Shown one piece after another: positions 8,296 through 20,800 of a stretch of 36,594 bases of DNA. Source of the DNA: Coriobacteriales bacterium. GTDB taxonomy: Bacteria > Actinomycetota > Coriobacteriia > Coriobacteriales > UBA8131. Location of the stretch: assembly GCA_031263105.1 (NCBI GenBank), contig JAISGJ010000070.1:1-36594 (forward strand), in the 5' to 3' direction. Below the pieces are notes generated by a model. It worked only from the letters and a program-made list of their open reading frames with translations, was not told the DNA's origin and made no database searches. The position numbers and the translations under genes are program-made. Positions within the stretch are counted from its first letter, which is position 1, and every line of letters begins with the position of its first letter.

Positions 8296-10064
8296 GCGCT
8301 TCCGAGCACAACGAGTCCGACGGACGCGGCGGACGCGGCGGACTCCCCAAGCTTCTTAGGCGCTTCGTCCGCTGCTACCGTCCGTACAAGGGGCTGTTCT
8401 TCCTCGACCTGGGCTGCGCGGCAGCTGTCGCGTGCCTCAGCCTGCTGTTCCCCTTTACCGTAAGCGGCATCGTCGACAGCCTGCTGCCCCAGGGCGAATG
8501 GACGCTGATCCTGATGGCCTGTCTCGGCCTCGTCGGCGTCTACGCGCTCAACAGCCTGCTCAGTTTCGTCGTCGGCTACTGGGGCGAGCGGCTGGGGCTC
8601 AACATCGAGACCGACCTGCGCCTGGAGGCCTACAGCCACCTGCAGAAGCTCTCGTTTCGTTACTTCGACAACAACCGCACGGGCAAGCTCGCCTCGCGCA
8701 TCTCCAACGATCTGTTGGACGTAGGCAACATGGTGCACTACGGTCCCGAGCACCTCATCATCGCCGTCAGCACCATACTGGGGGCGACGGTGCTGATGAT
8801 GCGGGTGAACGTCGCCTTGGCGCTCGTGATGGTAGCGCTGACCGTGGCCGTCCTCACCATCAACATCTACTTCATGCGCAGGCTGGTGGCGGCGCGCAAG
8901 CAGCTGTTCAACGCCATCGGGGGCCTCATGGCGCGTCTTGAGGACGGCATCGGCGGCATCCGGGTGGTGCAGGCCTTTGCCAACGAGGACTACCAGCAGC
9001 ACCTGTTCGCCCAAGACAACAGGCGCTTCGGCGAGGCCAAGATATCCGGCTTCCGCGACTTTGCCTTAAGCGAATCGGTGACCTCCCTGCTCACCAACCT
9101 GTTGCCCATCGCCGCCCTGCTCGGCGGCAGCTGGCTTGCGCTGAACGGCACCATGAGCAACGGTGACCTCTTTGGCTTCATCCTGCTCGCCAATGCGGTG
9201 CTCGTGCCCATCAGGCTGCTGGCGGCCTTCTCGGTGCGCTTCCCCAATGGGCTGGCAGGGTTCAGGAACTTCTGCGAACTGATGGACAGAGAGCCGGAGA
9301 TACAGGATGGACCCACTGCCAGCGACATCCGTATTGAGCGCGGGGAGGTGCGCTTCGAACAGGTGAGCTTTTCCTACGACAGCCAAAAGCCCGTGCTGCA
9401 AGGCATCAGTCTCACCGCCGCACCCGGCCAGACCGTGGCCTTTGTGGGCAGCTCGGGCTGCGGCAAGACGACGCTCTGTAGCCTGCTGCCCCGCTTCTAC
9501 GAGCCGAGTTCCGGGCGCATCAGCATCGACGGCGTTGACATTCGCGAGATGACGCTGACCTCGCTGCGCCGGCAGATAGGCATCGTGCAGCAGGACGTGT
9601 TCCTCTTCGCGGGCAGCATACGCGACAACATCCGCTTCGGTCGTCTCGATGCCAGCGACGAGGAGATATGGGAGGCCGCACGGCTGGCGCAGCTGGACGA
9701 GTTCATCGTCCAGCAGGCAGATGGCCTTGACACCGCCATCGGAGAGCGCGGCGTCAAGCTCTCGGGCGGGCAGCGCCAGCGTCTGGCCATCGCGCGCATG
9801 TTCCTCAAGAACCCGCCCATCCTGATACTGGATGAGGCGACCTCATCGCTTGACACCCAGACGGAGGCCGCCATCCAACAGTCCCTGGCACGCCTGAGCG
9901 AGGGGCGCACCACCCTGGTGGTGGCACACCGCCTGCCCACTGTCCGCAACGCCGACCGCATCTTCGTCTTGAGCGAGGGGCGCGTCGCCGAGCAGGGCGA
10001 GCACGGCTCGCTTGTCGCCCTGGGAGGCATCTACCGGCGACTCCACGCATTGCAGGCGGGATGA
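8292..10064 (+). CDS. Exporter-fold ABC half-transporter (fused TMD-NBD)
   Basis: TM region then Walker A GSSGCGKTT, signature LSGGQRQRLAIARMFLKNP, Walker B ILILDEATSSLD. TTG start at 8292 overlapping the upstream stop. Confidence 0.9.
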   Translation: MSASEHNESDGRGGRGGLPKLLRRFVRCYRPYKGLFFLDLGCAAAVACLSLLFPFTVSGIVDSLLPQGEWTLILMACLGLVGVYALNSLLSFVVGYWGERLGLNIETDLRLEAYSHLQKLSFRYFDNNRTGKLASRISNDLLDVGNMVHYGPEHLIIAVSTILGATVLMMRVNVALALVMVALTVAVLTINIYFMRRLVAARKQLFNAIGGLMARLEDGIGGIRVVQAFANEDYQQHLFAQDNRRFGEAKISGFRDFALSESVTSLLTNLLPIAALLGGSWLALNGTMSNGDLFGFILLANAVLVPIRLLAAFSVRFPNGLAGFRNFCELMDREPEIQDGPTASDIRIERGEVRFEQVSFSYDSQKPVLQGISLTAAPGQTVAFVGSSGCGKTTLCSLLPRFYEPSSGRISIDGVDIREMTLTSLRRQIGIVQQDVFLFAGSIRDNIRFGRLDASDEEIWEAARLAQLDEFIVQQADGLDTAIGERGVKLSGGQRQRLAIARMFLKNPPILILDEATSSLDTQTEAAIQQSLARLSEGRTTLVVAHRLPTVRNADRIFVLSEGRVAEQGEHGSLVALGGIYRRLHALQAG

Positions 10065-11152
10065 TGAGGAAGGCGGGCGGGGCGGCTGCCTCCAGCGGCG
10101 GCGGCGCAGCAGAAAGCGTGGACAGCGGCATAAAGGCCGCTCGACCGCGTCTCAGCGGCCACCCCCGCATAGCCCTCGCGCTCATCGGCGGCGGGGCGGT
10201 CGTCCTTGTGGCGACGATGGCCTTCTCGCTTTCCCAAGGCTCCTCCAGCGTGCCCCTGCAAACGGTGCTCGACGCCGTGTTCTCCTTCGACCCTTCCCAG
10301 CTCCAGCATCAGGTCGTCATCGACCTGCGCCTGCCCCGCGTCCTGGCAAGCGCACTGGTGGGCGCCTCCTTTGCGGTGGCGGGGGCCATCATGCAAGGCA
10401 CGACGCGCAACCCTTTGGCGGACTCGGGCATCATGGGGCTCAACGCCGGCGCGGGCTTTGCCATCGCCGTCTGCTACGCCTTCTTCCCGGGCTTAAGCTA
10501 CCTGAGCTTGATACTGATGTCGTTCCTCGGGGCGGCGATGAGCACGGGGCTGGTGATGGGCATAGCCTCGCTGCGCGGCGGCGGCAACCATCCCATGCGG
10601 ATGGTGCTGGCAGGAGCAGCGGTCAGTGCGCTTTTGGCGGCTCTTGCCCAAGGCATCGCGCTGTACTTCGACGTGGCCCAAGACATCATGTTCTGGACGA
10701 CGGGCGGCGTGGCCGGCTCCAACTGGGAGCAACTGCGCATCATGGCCCCCTTCGTCCTGCTGGCCCTGCTTGCGGCCTTGGCCCTTTCGCGCTCGGTCTC
10801 CCTCCTGAGCCTGGGCGAGGATGTCGCCCGAGGCCTGGGGCTCAACACCCTGGCAGTGAGCGTGCTTTGCGCCGTGGTGGTGCTGGTGCTGGCGGGGGCC
10901 TCGGTGGCGGTGGTGGGCGCCGTGGGCTTTGTGGGCCTGGTCATCCCCCACCTCGCACGCTTTGCCGTAGGGATGGACTACCGTTGGATCATCCCTGTGT
11001 CGGCGGTGCTCGGCGCTCTGCTCGTGGTGCTGGCCGACCTGGGCGCGCGCATGCTCAACCCGCCCTTCGAGACCCCCATCGGCGCCCTGATCGCCCTGAT
11101 AGGCGTGCCCTTCTTCCTCTACCTGGCCCGCAAGCAGAAACGGGCGCTGTGA
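10061..11152 (+). CDS. FecCD-family ABC transporter permease
   Basis: DLRLPRVLASALVGASFAVAGAIMQGTTRNPLADSGIMGLNAGAGF; VGAVGFVGLVIPHLARF. ATGA overlap with upstream gene. Confidence 0.95.
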   Translation: MMRKAGGAAASSGGGAAESVDSGIKAARPRLSGHPRIALALIGGGAVVLVATMAFSLSQGSSSVPLQTVLDAVFSFDPSQLQHQVVIDLRLPRVLASALVGASFAVAGAIMQGTTRNPLADSGIMGLNAGAGFAIAVCYAFFPGLSYLSLILMSFLGAAMSTGLVMGIASLRGGGNHPMRMVLAGAAVSALLAALAQGIALYFDVAQDIMFWTTGGVAGSNWEQLRIMAPFVLLALLAALALSRSVSLLSLGEDVARGLGLNTLAVSVLCAVVVLVLAGASVAVVGAVGFVGLVIPHLARFAVGMDYRWIIPVSAVLGALLVVLADLGARMLNPPFETPIGALIALIGVPFFLYLARKQKRAL

Positions 11153-12204
11153 TGGGCGCTGTGGTGCCGTCGCCCCCGCACCAGGCGCAACGTTACAAGC
11201 GCAGGCTCCTCATCCGCAACACGGTCATAGTCGCGTCCTTTGCCCTGGTGCTGCTGGCAGCGCTTGCCCTGAGCATGAACTCCGGTTACACCCGCCTGCT
11301 GCCAGGCGACATCGTGCGGATACTGCTCGGCGGCGGCACGCGACAGGAGAACCTCGTCCTCCTTGACTTCAGGCTGCCACGCATCGTCCTGTCGTCCCTG
11401 GTCGGCATGGGGCTTGCCTGTTCGGGCTGCATCATCCAGGGCATCTCGCGCAACGGGCTGGCCGATCCCGGCATCCTGGGCATCAACGCCGGGGCCGGCC
11501 TGATGGTGATCCTGTACGTGCTGCTCTTTGGGACGACCTCCTTCCTCGCACTGTTCACCCTGCCGTTCCTGGCGCTTGTGGGGGCAGGGGCCGCAGCCGT
11601 CGTCATCTATCTCATCGCCTTCAAGCGCGGCGAGGGCGTGGCTCCCATACGCCTGATAATCTCCGGCCTGGCCATGCAGGCGGGCATCGTCGCGCTCACC
11701 ACCCTCCTCGTGGTCAAGCTCGACGAGACGCAGTTCGACTTTTGGGCGACCTGGGAGGCCGGCAGCATCTGGGGGTCCAATTGGAAGTTCGTTCTGACCC
11801 TCCTCCCCTGGCTGCTGGTGCTGCTGCCCTATGTGCTGAGCAAGGCGCGCACGCTCGACATCCTCAACATGGGCGACGACACGGCCTCGGGGCTGGGCGT
11901 GCCAGTGGAGCGGGAGCGCCGCAGGCTCCTCGCTGTCTCTGTGGCGCTTGCAGCCACCTGCGTGGCGGTGAGCGGCTCCATCAGTTTTGTGGGGCTCATC
12001 GCCCCGCACCTGGCACGGCGTCTGGTGGGACCACGTCACGCCATTCTGCTGCCCACCTGCGCCTTGGCTGGAGCCGTGCTGCTCACCGTGGCGGACACCA
12101 TCTCACGTGTCGCCTTCCAGCCGAGCGAGATACCTACCGGCATAGTGGTCGCGGTGGTAGGTGCCCCCTACTTCCTCTACTTGCTGGCGACGAGCAGGCA
12201 ATGA
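11152..12204 (+). CDS. FecCD-family ABC transporter permease (second subunit)
   Basis: DFRLPRIVLSSLVGMGLACSGCIIQGISRNGLADPGILGINAGAGL; ISFVGLIAPHLARRLVGPRH. TGATG overlap with upstream gene. Confidence 0.95.
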   Translation: MGAVVPSPPHQAQRYKRRLLIRNTVIVASFALVLLAALALSMNSGYTRLLPGDIVRILLGGGTRQENLVLLDFRLPRIVLSSLVGMGLACSGCIIQGISRNGLADPGILGINAGAGLMVILYVLLFGTTSFLALFTLPFLALVGAGAAAVVIYLIAFKRGEGVAPIRLIISGLAMQAGIVALTTLLVVKLDETQFDFWATWEAGSIWGSNWKFVLTLLPWLLVLLPYVLSKARTLDILNMGDDTASGLGVPVERERRRLLAVSVALAATCVAVSGSISFVGLIAPHLARRLVGPRHAILLPTCALAGAVLLTVADTISRVAFQPSEIPTGIVVAVVGAPYFLYLLATSRQ

Positions 12205-12255
12205 GCGCCGAGCCTGTCTCGCGCTCCGCGCCTCTGGCGTGGGATGCCCCGGGGC

Positions 12256-12299
12256 CCACCGCCCTCCGCATCCTGCCCCACCGCCCTCCGCATCCTGCC
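12256..12299. repeat. 22-bp perfect tandem duplication between permease and ATPase genes
   Basis: ccaccgccctccgcatcctgcc x2. Confidence 0.85.
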
Positions 12300-12331
12300 C
12301 GCCCCTGCCAGCCGACGAAAGGACAAACGCG

Positions 12332-13144
12332 ATGTCGTGCATCGTAACCGAGAGACTGTCCGTGGCCTACGACCGCCGCCTGGTGGTCGACACCCTTGAC
12401 ATGCGGGTGCCCAAAGGCCGGATAAGCGTCATCATCGGTCCCAACGGCTGCGGCAAATCCACGGTGCTCAAGGCGGTGGGACGGCTGCTCAGGCCGCGTG
12501 GCGGTGCGGTCTACCTCAACGGCGATGACATCAGCTCGCTGCCGACCCGCGAGGTCGCCCGTCGAATGGCCATACTGCCGCAGTCGCCCCAGGCCCCGCC
12601 GGGCCTCACGGTGGGCGAGCTGGTGGGCTACGGGCGCTTCCCTCATCGGAACGGCCTCAAGCGCAGCACGGCACAGGACAGGCATGCCGTCAGCTGGGCC
12701 TTGGAGGCGACACGCCTGACCGAGTTCGAGACGGTGGAGATAGACAGCCTCTCCGGTGGACAGCGCCAGCGCGTCTGGATAGCCATGGCACTGGCGCAAC
12801 AGACCGAGGTCATCCTCCTCGACGAGCCGACCACCTACCTCGACCTGGCCTATCAGCTCGAGATACTCGAGTTGCTGCACCACCTCAACCGCACACAAGG
12901 CTGCACCATCGTCATGGTGCTGCACGACCTCAACCTGGCGGCGCGCTTTGCTGACCACATGCTGGCAGTCCGCGACGGCAGCATCGTCTGTCACGGCAGC
13001 CCGCACGAGGTGATGACCCCGCAGACGCTGGGGGAGACCTTCGGCATCCACGCCCACATAGCCGACGACCCCTGTACCGGTCGCCCTTCCTGCATAAGCT
13101 ACAGCCTGCTCGCGCAGCGCGAATGCAAGGAGCAGGCGTGCTGA
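12332..13144 (+). CDS. FecE/FepC-like ABC transporter ATP-binding protein
   Basis: GPNGCGKSTVLKAVGRLLRPRGG, LSGGQRQRVWIAMALAQQTEVILLDEPTTYLDLAYQ, VLHDLNLAARFADHML. Confidence 0.95.
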   Translation: MSCIVTERLSVAYDRRLVVDTLDMRVPKGRISVIIGPNGCGKSTVLKAVGRLLRPRGGAVYLNGDDISSLPTREVARRMAILPQSPQAPPGLTVGELVGYGRFPHRNGLKRSTAQDRHAVSWALEATRLTEFETVEIDSLSGGQRQRVWIAMALAQQTEVILLDEPTTYLDLAYQLEILELLHHLNRTQGCTIVMVLHDLNLAARFADHMLAVRDGSIVCHGSPHEVMTPQTLGETFGIHAHIADDPCTGRPSCISYSLLAQRECKEQAC

Positions 13145-13833
13145 GGGGAGACGACAGAACGCCCGCCGCAGCGGCACAACCGGCCTTACGGCCGACGAAC
13201 CATTGTCCCCTGCACACCGCCTTGGCCCTTTCCGTGGCGGTCGAGGGGCTCTCCACGCTGGTGGTGGGCTCGGGCGAGTGCGGCTCCTATGGTCACAAGG
13301 TGGTGCAGGCGCACGGCAGCGCCTTGCAGGCAGAGGGCGGCGGTGGGACGGCGGGGCGGGGCAGGGCCCGTACAGCCCTGCGTACAGCCCTGCACTGGTT
13401 TTACGTGCTCGACGAGCAGGAGGTGGTGTTCGGCTGCCGGGAAGGAGTGACGGCCGCCCTCGAGGAGATGAGCGGGAGCGGGGCGGGCGCTATCCTCGTG
13501 ATAAGCACCTGTGTGGCCCACGTGGTGGGCGAGGACTTTGACGGCCTGCTCGGCGAACTCGAAGGGCGGCTCGACGCACGGCTGTTCCACGTGCCCCTGC
13601 CGCATTTTGAAGGGGACGGCCCCGAGGCCGGCTTCATCAAGAGCCTCGAGGTGCTGGTTCCCCATTGGACACGAAGCGAGCGCGGCAAGGATCTCATACG
13701 ACGCATCGAATCGGCGCCGTATGAAGAGATGAAGGCCGCCGCGCACGAGGTGACGGCCGCGCTTGCGGCCCACGGCAGCGCCTTTGAGACACCCGCAGCA
13801 GCGAAGGAGACACCGGATGCCCCTGTATCGTGA
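13138..13833 (+). CDS. Minimal nitrogenase component 1-like protein, NifD/BchN-like subunit (about 231 aa)
   Basis: Three Cys in NifD-like context: NHCPLH (codon 13204), GSGECGSYGH (13279, 25 residues later), ISTCVAHVVGEDFDGLL (13510). GTG start overlapping the ATPase stop. Confidence 0.75.
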   Translation: MLRGDDRTPAAAAQPALRPTNHCPLHTALALSVAVEGLSTLVVGSGECGSYGHKVVQAHGSALQAEGGGGTAGRGRARTALRTALHWFYVLDEQEVVFGCREGVTAALEEMSGSGAGAILVISTCVAHVVGEDFDGLLGELEGRLDARLFHVPLPHFEGDGPEAGFIKSLEVLVPHWTRSERGKDLIRRIESAPYEEMKAAAHEVTAALAAHGSAFETPAAAKETPDAPVS

Positions 13834-14619
13834 GATGCCCCCGCCGACCAGCCGCATGAAGATGCTCTGGGCACTCGCAGGCGTGCGAGGCGCCTTGGTC
13901 CTCGAATACGGCTGCGAGGGCCATATGCTGTACGCCCAGAGTTTCCATGAGCGCGTCGGGCTTGAGAGCGAGGCGCGGCGGCTGCGTTCCACCCATCTTG
14001 AGAATTCCGATATCGTCTTTGGCGGCAGCACGCGCCTCGAAGAGGCTTTGGCGGAGCTGGTCGAGGGCCCTGCGGACACAGGCACACAGGCCGTCTTTCT
14101 GCTGCCTTCCAGCGTGCCCATGGTGATCGGCTTCGACCTTCTTGCCGTTGCCGCCGAAGCACAGGAGCGCTGGCCCGAGCTGCCAATCATCGCACTGGAT
14201 GCCGGGGGCTTCGGCGCAGCGCCGGCCTACGGCACCGAGCAGGCCCTGCTTGCCCTGGCCCGTGGTCTGGCACACGACACGATGCGAACCGAGGGGCCGA
14301 GCGCCAACATCATCGGCATCTGCTCGGAGCCCTTCGGCCCCCGCACCGACACCACCGGGCTTATCGCCCGACTCCGCAGCTCCTTCGGCCTCGATGTGCT
14401 CAACGTGATGACGGCCGACTGTTCGGTGCAAAGCCTCAACGGCATGGGTGCGGCACACCTCAACCTTGCTGCAGGCACCGAGGCCCTCGCCTGTGCCCGC
14501 TACCTCGAACAGCGCTTTGGCACCCCTTGGGTATCGTGTTCCACCGAAGGCGCCCTGCATGAGGGCGTCTTCGAGAACAGAGATGACATCTATAAGGCAC
14601 TTGAGAGAAAGGTAGACCC

Positions 14620-14623
<4 letters not shown>
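13817..14623 (+). CDS. Minimal nitrogenase component 1-like protein, second subunit (about 268 aa)
   Basis: ALVLEYGCEGHMLY, STHLENSDIVFGGSTRLEEALAEL, SSVPMVIGFDLLAVAAE, NIIGICSEPFGPRTDTTGLIARLRSSFGLDVLNVMTAD: Oxidored_nitro-type pattern. Confidence 0.75.
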
Positions 14624-16619
<1,996 letters not shown>

Positions 16620-17045
16620 ATAAAAGGTTTGGGCGAAACCACACGGGAAGACGGCCCAGGCAGTGCGGTAAGGGAGCAAGAAATAAACACAGGGACGACA
16701 GAGAAGGGCACGTTGCCTCGCGCCATCAGGCGAGCGGGCAGAACTGCGCTGTCGCCCCTTGTGGCAGGCATGACGAATCTCCCGTCAGCTGCGCCAGCAG
16801 GCGCTCACATACAAATAGGAGGGAGGGGGGCGTTTTCGTGGAGAAAACGGCTGGTAATGTAACCACCCCCTCACCGGCTTCTGGCACTGACGTAAGATCT
16901 TATCCAAAACAGCAGAGCTCGAGCAGGGCCCCTCCGGTGCAGGAGCAACAGACGCCAACTCTTATCACAAACCGAAAGCTGCACGGAGACGGTCTGCAAA
17001 AGGCATGCCGCTCGCAGCCAACAGATTCACAGAACGGAGAACAGA

Positions 17046-17393
17046 ATGGATGGCAGGATCAACGACCTGCAACAGACCGCAGGCAAGATACAGAATACGT
17101 ACAGCAAGCTCATAGGGCCGATCATCTCGATCATAGTTCCTATCGCACTTCTCGCTATAGTGGTCTACATCACACTCGGCGGCGCCTTCGACGTCGGTGC
17201 CCTCGCTAACGAGAACGGCGTCGTGCGCATCCCTGTGGTGTTTCTTTTCATCGCCCTGCCCATCGGCTGGCTGATCGACGCCGTGGGCGTCACTGCGGGC
17301 CTGTCCATCATAAGCGCAGTGTTGGGACTCTGGCTCATAGGCGGTATCTTTGGTTTGAGAAAAGCGCTGAAGGGCCTGAAGTCAGCCAGGTAG
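17046..17393 (+). CDS. Small hypothetical membrane protein
   Basis: 115 aa with about three hydrophobic segments; ATG after AACGGAGAACAG. Confidence 0.65.
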   Translation: MDGRINDLQQTAGKIQNTYSKLIGPIISIIVPIALLAIVVYITLGGAFDVGALANENGVVRIPVVFLFIALPIGWLIDAVGVTAGLSIISAVLGLWLIGGIFGLRKALKGLKSAR

Positions 17394-17400
17394 CTACAGC

Positions 17401-17667
17401 TCACACCCCACTGTCATTTCGAGCCCCGCCGAGGAATCCTTGGGTCCGAGTGCCCGGAAAACGCACCGCGTTTTCAGCGAGGACGGCGCGACAGTCCAGT
17501 GGACTGTCGCGGGGCGAAGCTGCGAAGCAGCGGGTGAGCCCATGGAACCGACAGGCCCACGGATCACGCAGTGTCCAACGGCAGGTCGGGGGGCCCTTCG
17601 ACCTGCGGTCGACCGCTGGCGCGGTCGAAGATTCCTCGACAGGCTCGGAATGACAGTGGGGGTGTGA
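17401..17667. repeat. Dispersed intergenic palindromic element (copy 2)
   Basis: Starts tcacaccccactgtcatttcgagcc, ends ggctcggaatgacagtgggggtgtga; internal palindromes aaaacgcaccgcgtttt, acagtccagtggactgt, gctgcgaagcagc. Confidence 0.9.
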
Positions 17668-17850
17668 ACACATATGACCTGACGGCCCGGATCTGCCTGC
17701 GCGATCCCTTGCGTGCAATCTGCGGCGGATACCAGTACAATGGCTGTTGACAGGGAAGCGCGGGGCCAGAGGCGGTGCCATCGGCTCTGAGGGTCGGCGC
17801 TTCCAGAATAAAGGCGACACAACGCAGTTCAAACGTACACGGAGGTCTCC

Positions 17851-20800
17851 TTGAGCGCGCAGAAGGCATCTGGCTCGGCCAATCGGAAGAAACAGGCCGC
17901 GACGGGCAGGTCCGGTGCCGCCGCAGGCAGCGGCGGCAAGGGCACGGGCACGGGCGGCCGCAACGCTGCTGCGGGCAAGGCGGCCGCAGGCAAGGCGGCC
18001 GGTCGCAGCGCAGGAGGCGCCACGGGCGGCGGCAGGGCGGCGCAGGCGAGGCACGGGCAGGCGGCGGGCAAGGACACGGCGGGAGGGCGCACCGCCCTCC
18101 CCGACACGCGCCTTCGGCGCGAGATCGTCGGCGTGCTCGTCGCGGTGCTGGCGATCGCGCTGTTCATCGCCGTGGTCTCCCCGGGGACGGCCATCCTCTC
18201 CCGGGCGCTCTCCGATGTGATACTGCACGTCATCGGCTTGGGTGCCTATATCCTCCCCTTCCTCATGCTCGTCTGGGCCGCAAGCTTCTTCGTCGAGCGG
18301 GGCGTCGCGTCCGCTGCGGCACGCCTTGCCCTCGGCATGGCGCTCATCTTCGTGAGCGTCCTTGCGCTTGCAGGCCTCATGACCCCTGACGCGCCTTCGA
18401 GCCCCGACCTCGTCTTCGAGCCGGCGGCCTTGATGGCCCATGGCGGCTATGTCGGCGGCGCCGTTGCCTGGGCGCTGCTTCGGCTGGTGGGCCAGGGCAT
18501 CGCGCTCGTCATCCTCATCGGCCTCGTCCTTGTCGGCGCGGTGCTGGTGGGGTTCTCCATCACGGGGCTCGTCGCCCGCGTCAAGGCCCTGCTCGCCCGT
18601 CGCCGCGTCCCTGAGGCCGCTGACGAGGAGGGCCTGTCGGCGGGGCCCTACGACCTTGGGGGCGGCCCGTCCGGCCCCTATGGGGAGGGGGCGGGCAGGC
18701 GGCAGGCGGCAGGCAAGCTCATCGCGCCTACCGCGCATCTCAGCGTGGGGCTCGACCCCACCCATCGCTTCGACGACGCCCTCTTCGAGGGTGCGCAGGG
18801 ACGCATCCCCTTCGACGCCTTGTGCGACCCGGATGCCCCGGATGCCCCCGGCGCGTCGGGCGACCCGGATGCCCCCGGCATCTCCGGTGCCTCCGACGGC
18901 CTGGGCGACCTCGGCTCGACGCGCCGCAGCCTGGTCTTCGCGGACGCGGCGGCCAGGACGGAGCGCCTCGACCGCGCCGCTCTCGACGTGCGCACCTCCG
19001 ACGCCTTCGGCTCCGACCGCGACGCGCTTGGCGGCCCCGACGGCCCCAACGGCCCCGATGCCCTCCGCTCCGACGCGACGGTCGTCCTCGGGGGCACCGG
19101 CCCCGGCCCCGCCTCCGCCAAGAAGGGCGCCTCCGCAAAAAGAGGGGCGGCCGCGAAGAAGGGAGCCGCCGCACTTCTCCCGCCCGAACCTTCGTTCGAG
19201 CTGCCGGGCATGAGGCTCCTGAAGGCCTCCCGCGCAAAGGCCTCCACCCGGGCAGGCGAGGGCGAGCTGCGGCGCACCGCCGCCGAGCTCCAGGCGACGA
19301 TCGAGGAGTTCGGCGTGGACGCGCAGGTGGAAGGCTGGGTCGCCGGCCCCACGGTCACGCTCTTCAAGCTCTCGCTGGGGGAGGGCGTGCGCCTGAGCAA
19401 GATCAACTCGCTCGCCGACGACATCGCGCTGGCGCTCGCGGCCCCGGCGGTGCGCATCTTCTCCCCCATACCGGGCACCACGCTCGTGGGGATAGAGGTG
19501 CCCAACGCCAGCCGCAGCATGGTGCTGCTCGGCGACGTGCTGCCCGATGCGCCCGCAGGCCCGCTCCAGCTGGCGATAGGCAAGGACGTCGAGGGCGACT
19601 CCATCGTCGCCGACCTCGAGAAGATGCCCCATCTGCTCATCGGCGGCACGACCGGCTCCGGCAAGTCGGTCGCCATCAACGCCATGATCGTGAGCCTGCT
19701 CATGCGCGCCACGCCCGCCCAGGTGCGCATGATCCTCATCGACCCCAAGATGGTCGAGCTCTCGCTGTACAACGACATCCCGCACCTGTACGTGCCCGTC
19801 GTCACCGACGCCCAGAAGGCCGCCGCCGCGCTGGCCTGGGGCGTGCTCGAGATGGAGCGGCGCCTGAAGGTCTTCCAGCAGGCGGGCGTGAAGAACATCG
19901 CGCAGTACAACGCCTACGTGCAGAAGGAGCGGGAGAAGGTCGAGCGCGAGCGGGCAGAACGCGAGAGGGCCGAGCGCGAGGCCCAGGAGGCCCGTGCGGC
20001 CCAGGAGGCCGAGGGCGCGGCGGAGGGCGCGGCCGAGGGCGGCCAGGCCGACGATGCCGAAGGCGCCGGTGGGGGAGGAGGCGCAGGCGGCCCCTTCGGA
20101 CAGCGCCCCGGCGAGGACGGCCCGCGCGGCCCCGGCTTCGGCGAGGACGGCCTGACGGAGATGCCCCTCATCGTCATCGTCATCGACGAGCTCGCCGACC
20201 TCATGATGATAGCCGGCAAGGAGGTCGAGATATCCATCAGCCGCCTGGCCCAGCTCGCCCGTGCGGCGGGGCTCCACCTCATCATCGCCACGCAGCGCCC
20301 CTCGACGAACGTCATCACGGGCCTCATCAAGGCGAACATCGTCAACCGCATCGCCTTCAACGTCGCGTCGGGCATCGACTCGCGCGTCATCCTCGACGGG
20401 CCGGGGGCCGAGGACCTCATCGGCATCGGCGACCTGCTGTTCTCGCGTCCCGAGTACGGGAAGCCGCAGCGCATCCAGGGCTGCTACGTCTCCGAGCCCG
20501 AGATCGAGGCCGTCGTCGACTTCCTCAAGGCGCAGGGCGAGCCCGAGTACCACGAGGACATCCTCGCCACGGCGGTAGGGGGCCTCTCCGTGAGCATGCT
20601 CGGCACCGACGGCGAGGGCGGCGACGACGACCCCCTGGTCTGGGAGGCGGCCGACATCGTCGTCTCCAGCAACCTCGGCTCCACCTCCACGCTGCAACGG
20701 CGGCTGAAGGTGGGCTATGCCCGTGCGGGGCGCATCATGGACATGCTGGAGCACAAGGGCGTCGTCGGCCCGCCGAACGGCAGCAGGCCCCGCGAGGTCC

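Noticed and set aside
16620-16860. Cobalamin-type riboswitch
   Set aside because: I looked for a B12-box and conserved riboswitch blocks and could not find a convincing match on either strand; a covariance-model search is needed.
17401-20754. 1117-aa minus-strand ORF antisense to ftsK
   Set aside because: Composition-driven shadow ORF (His/Asp/Arg/Gly rich) opposite a well-supported ftsK; no domain signal.
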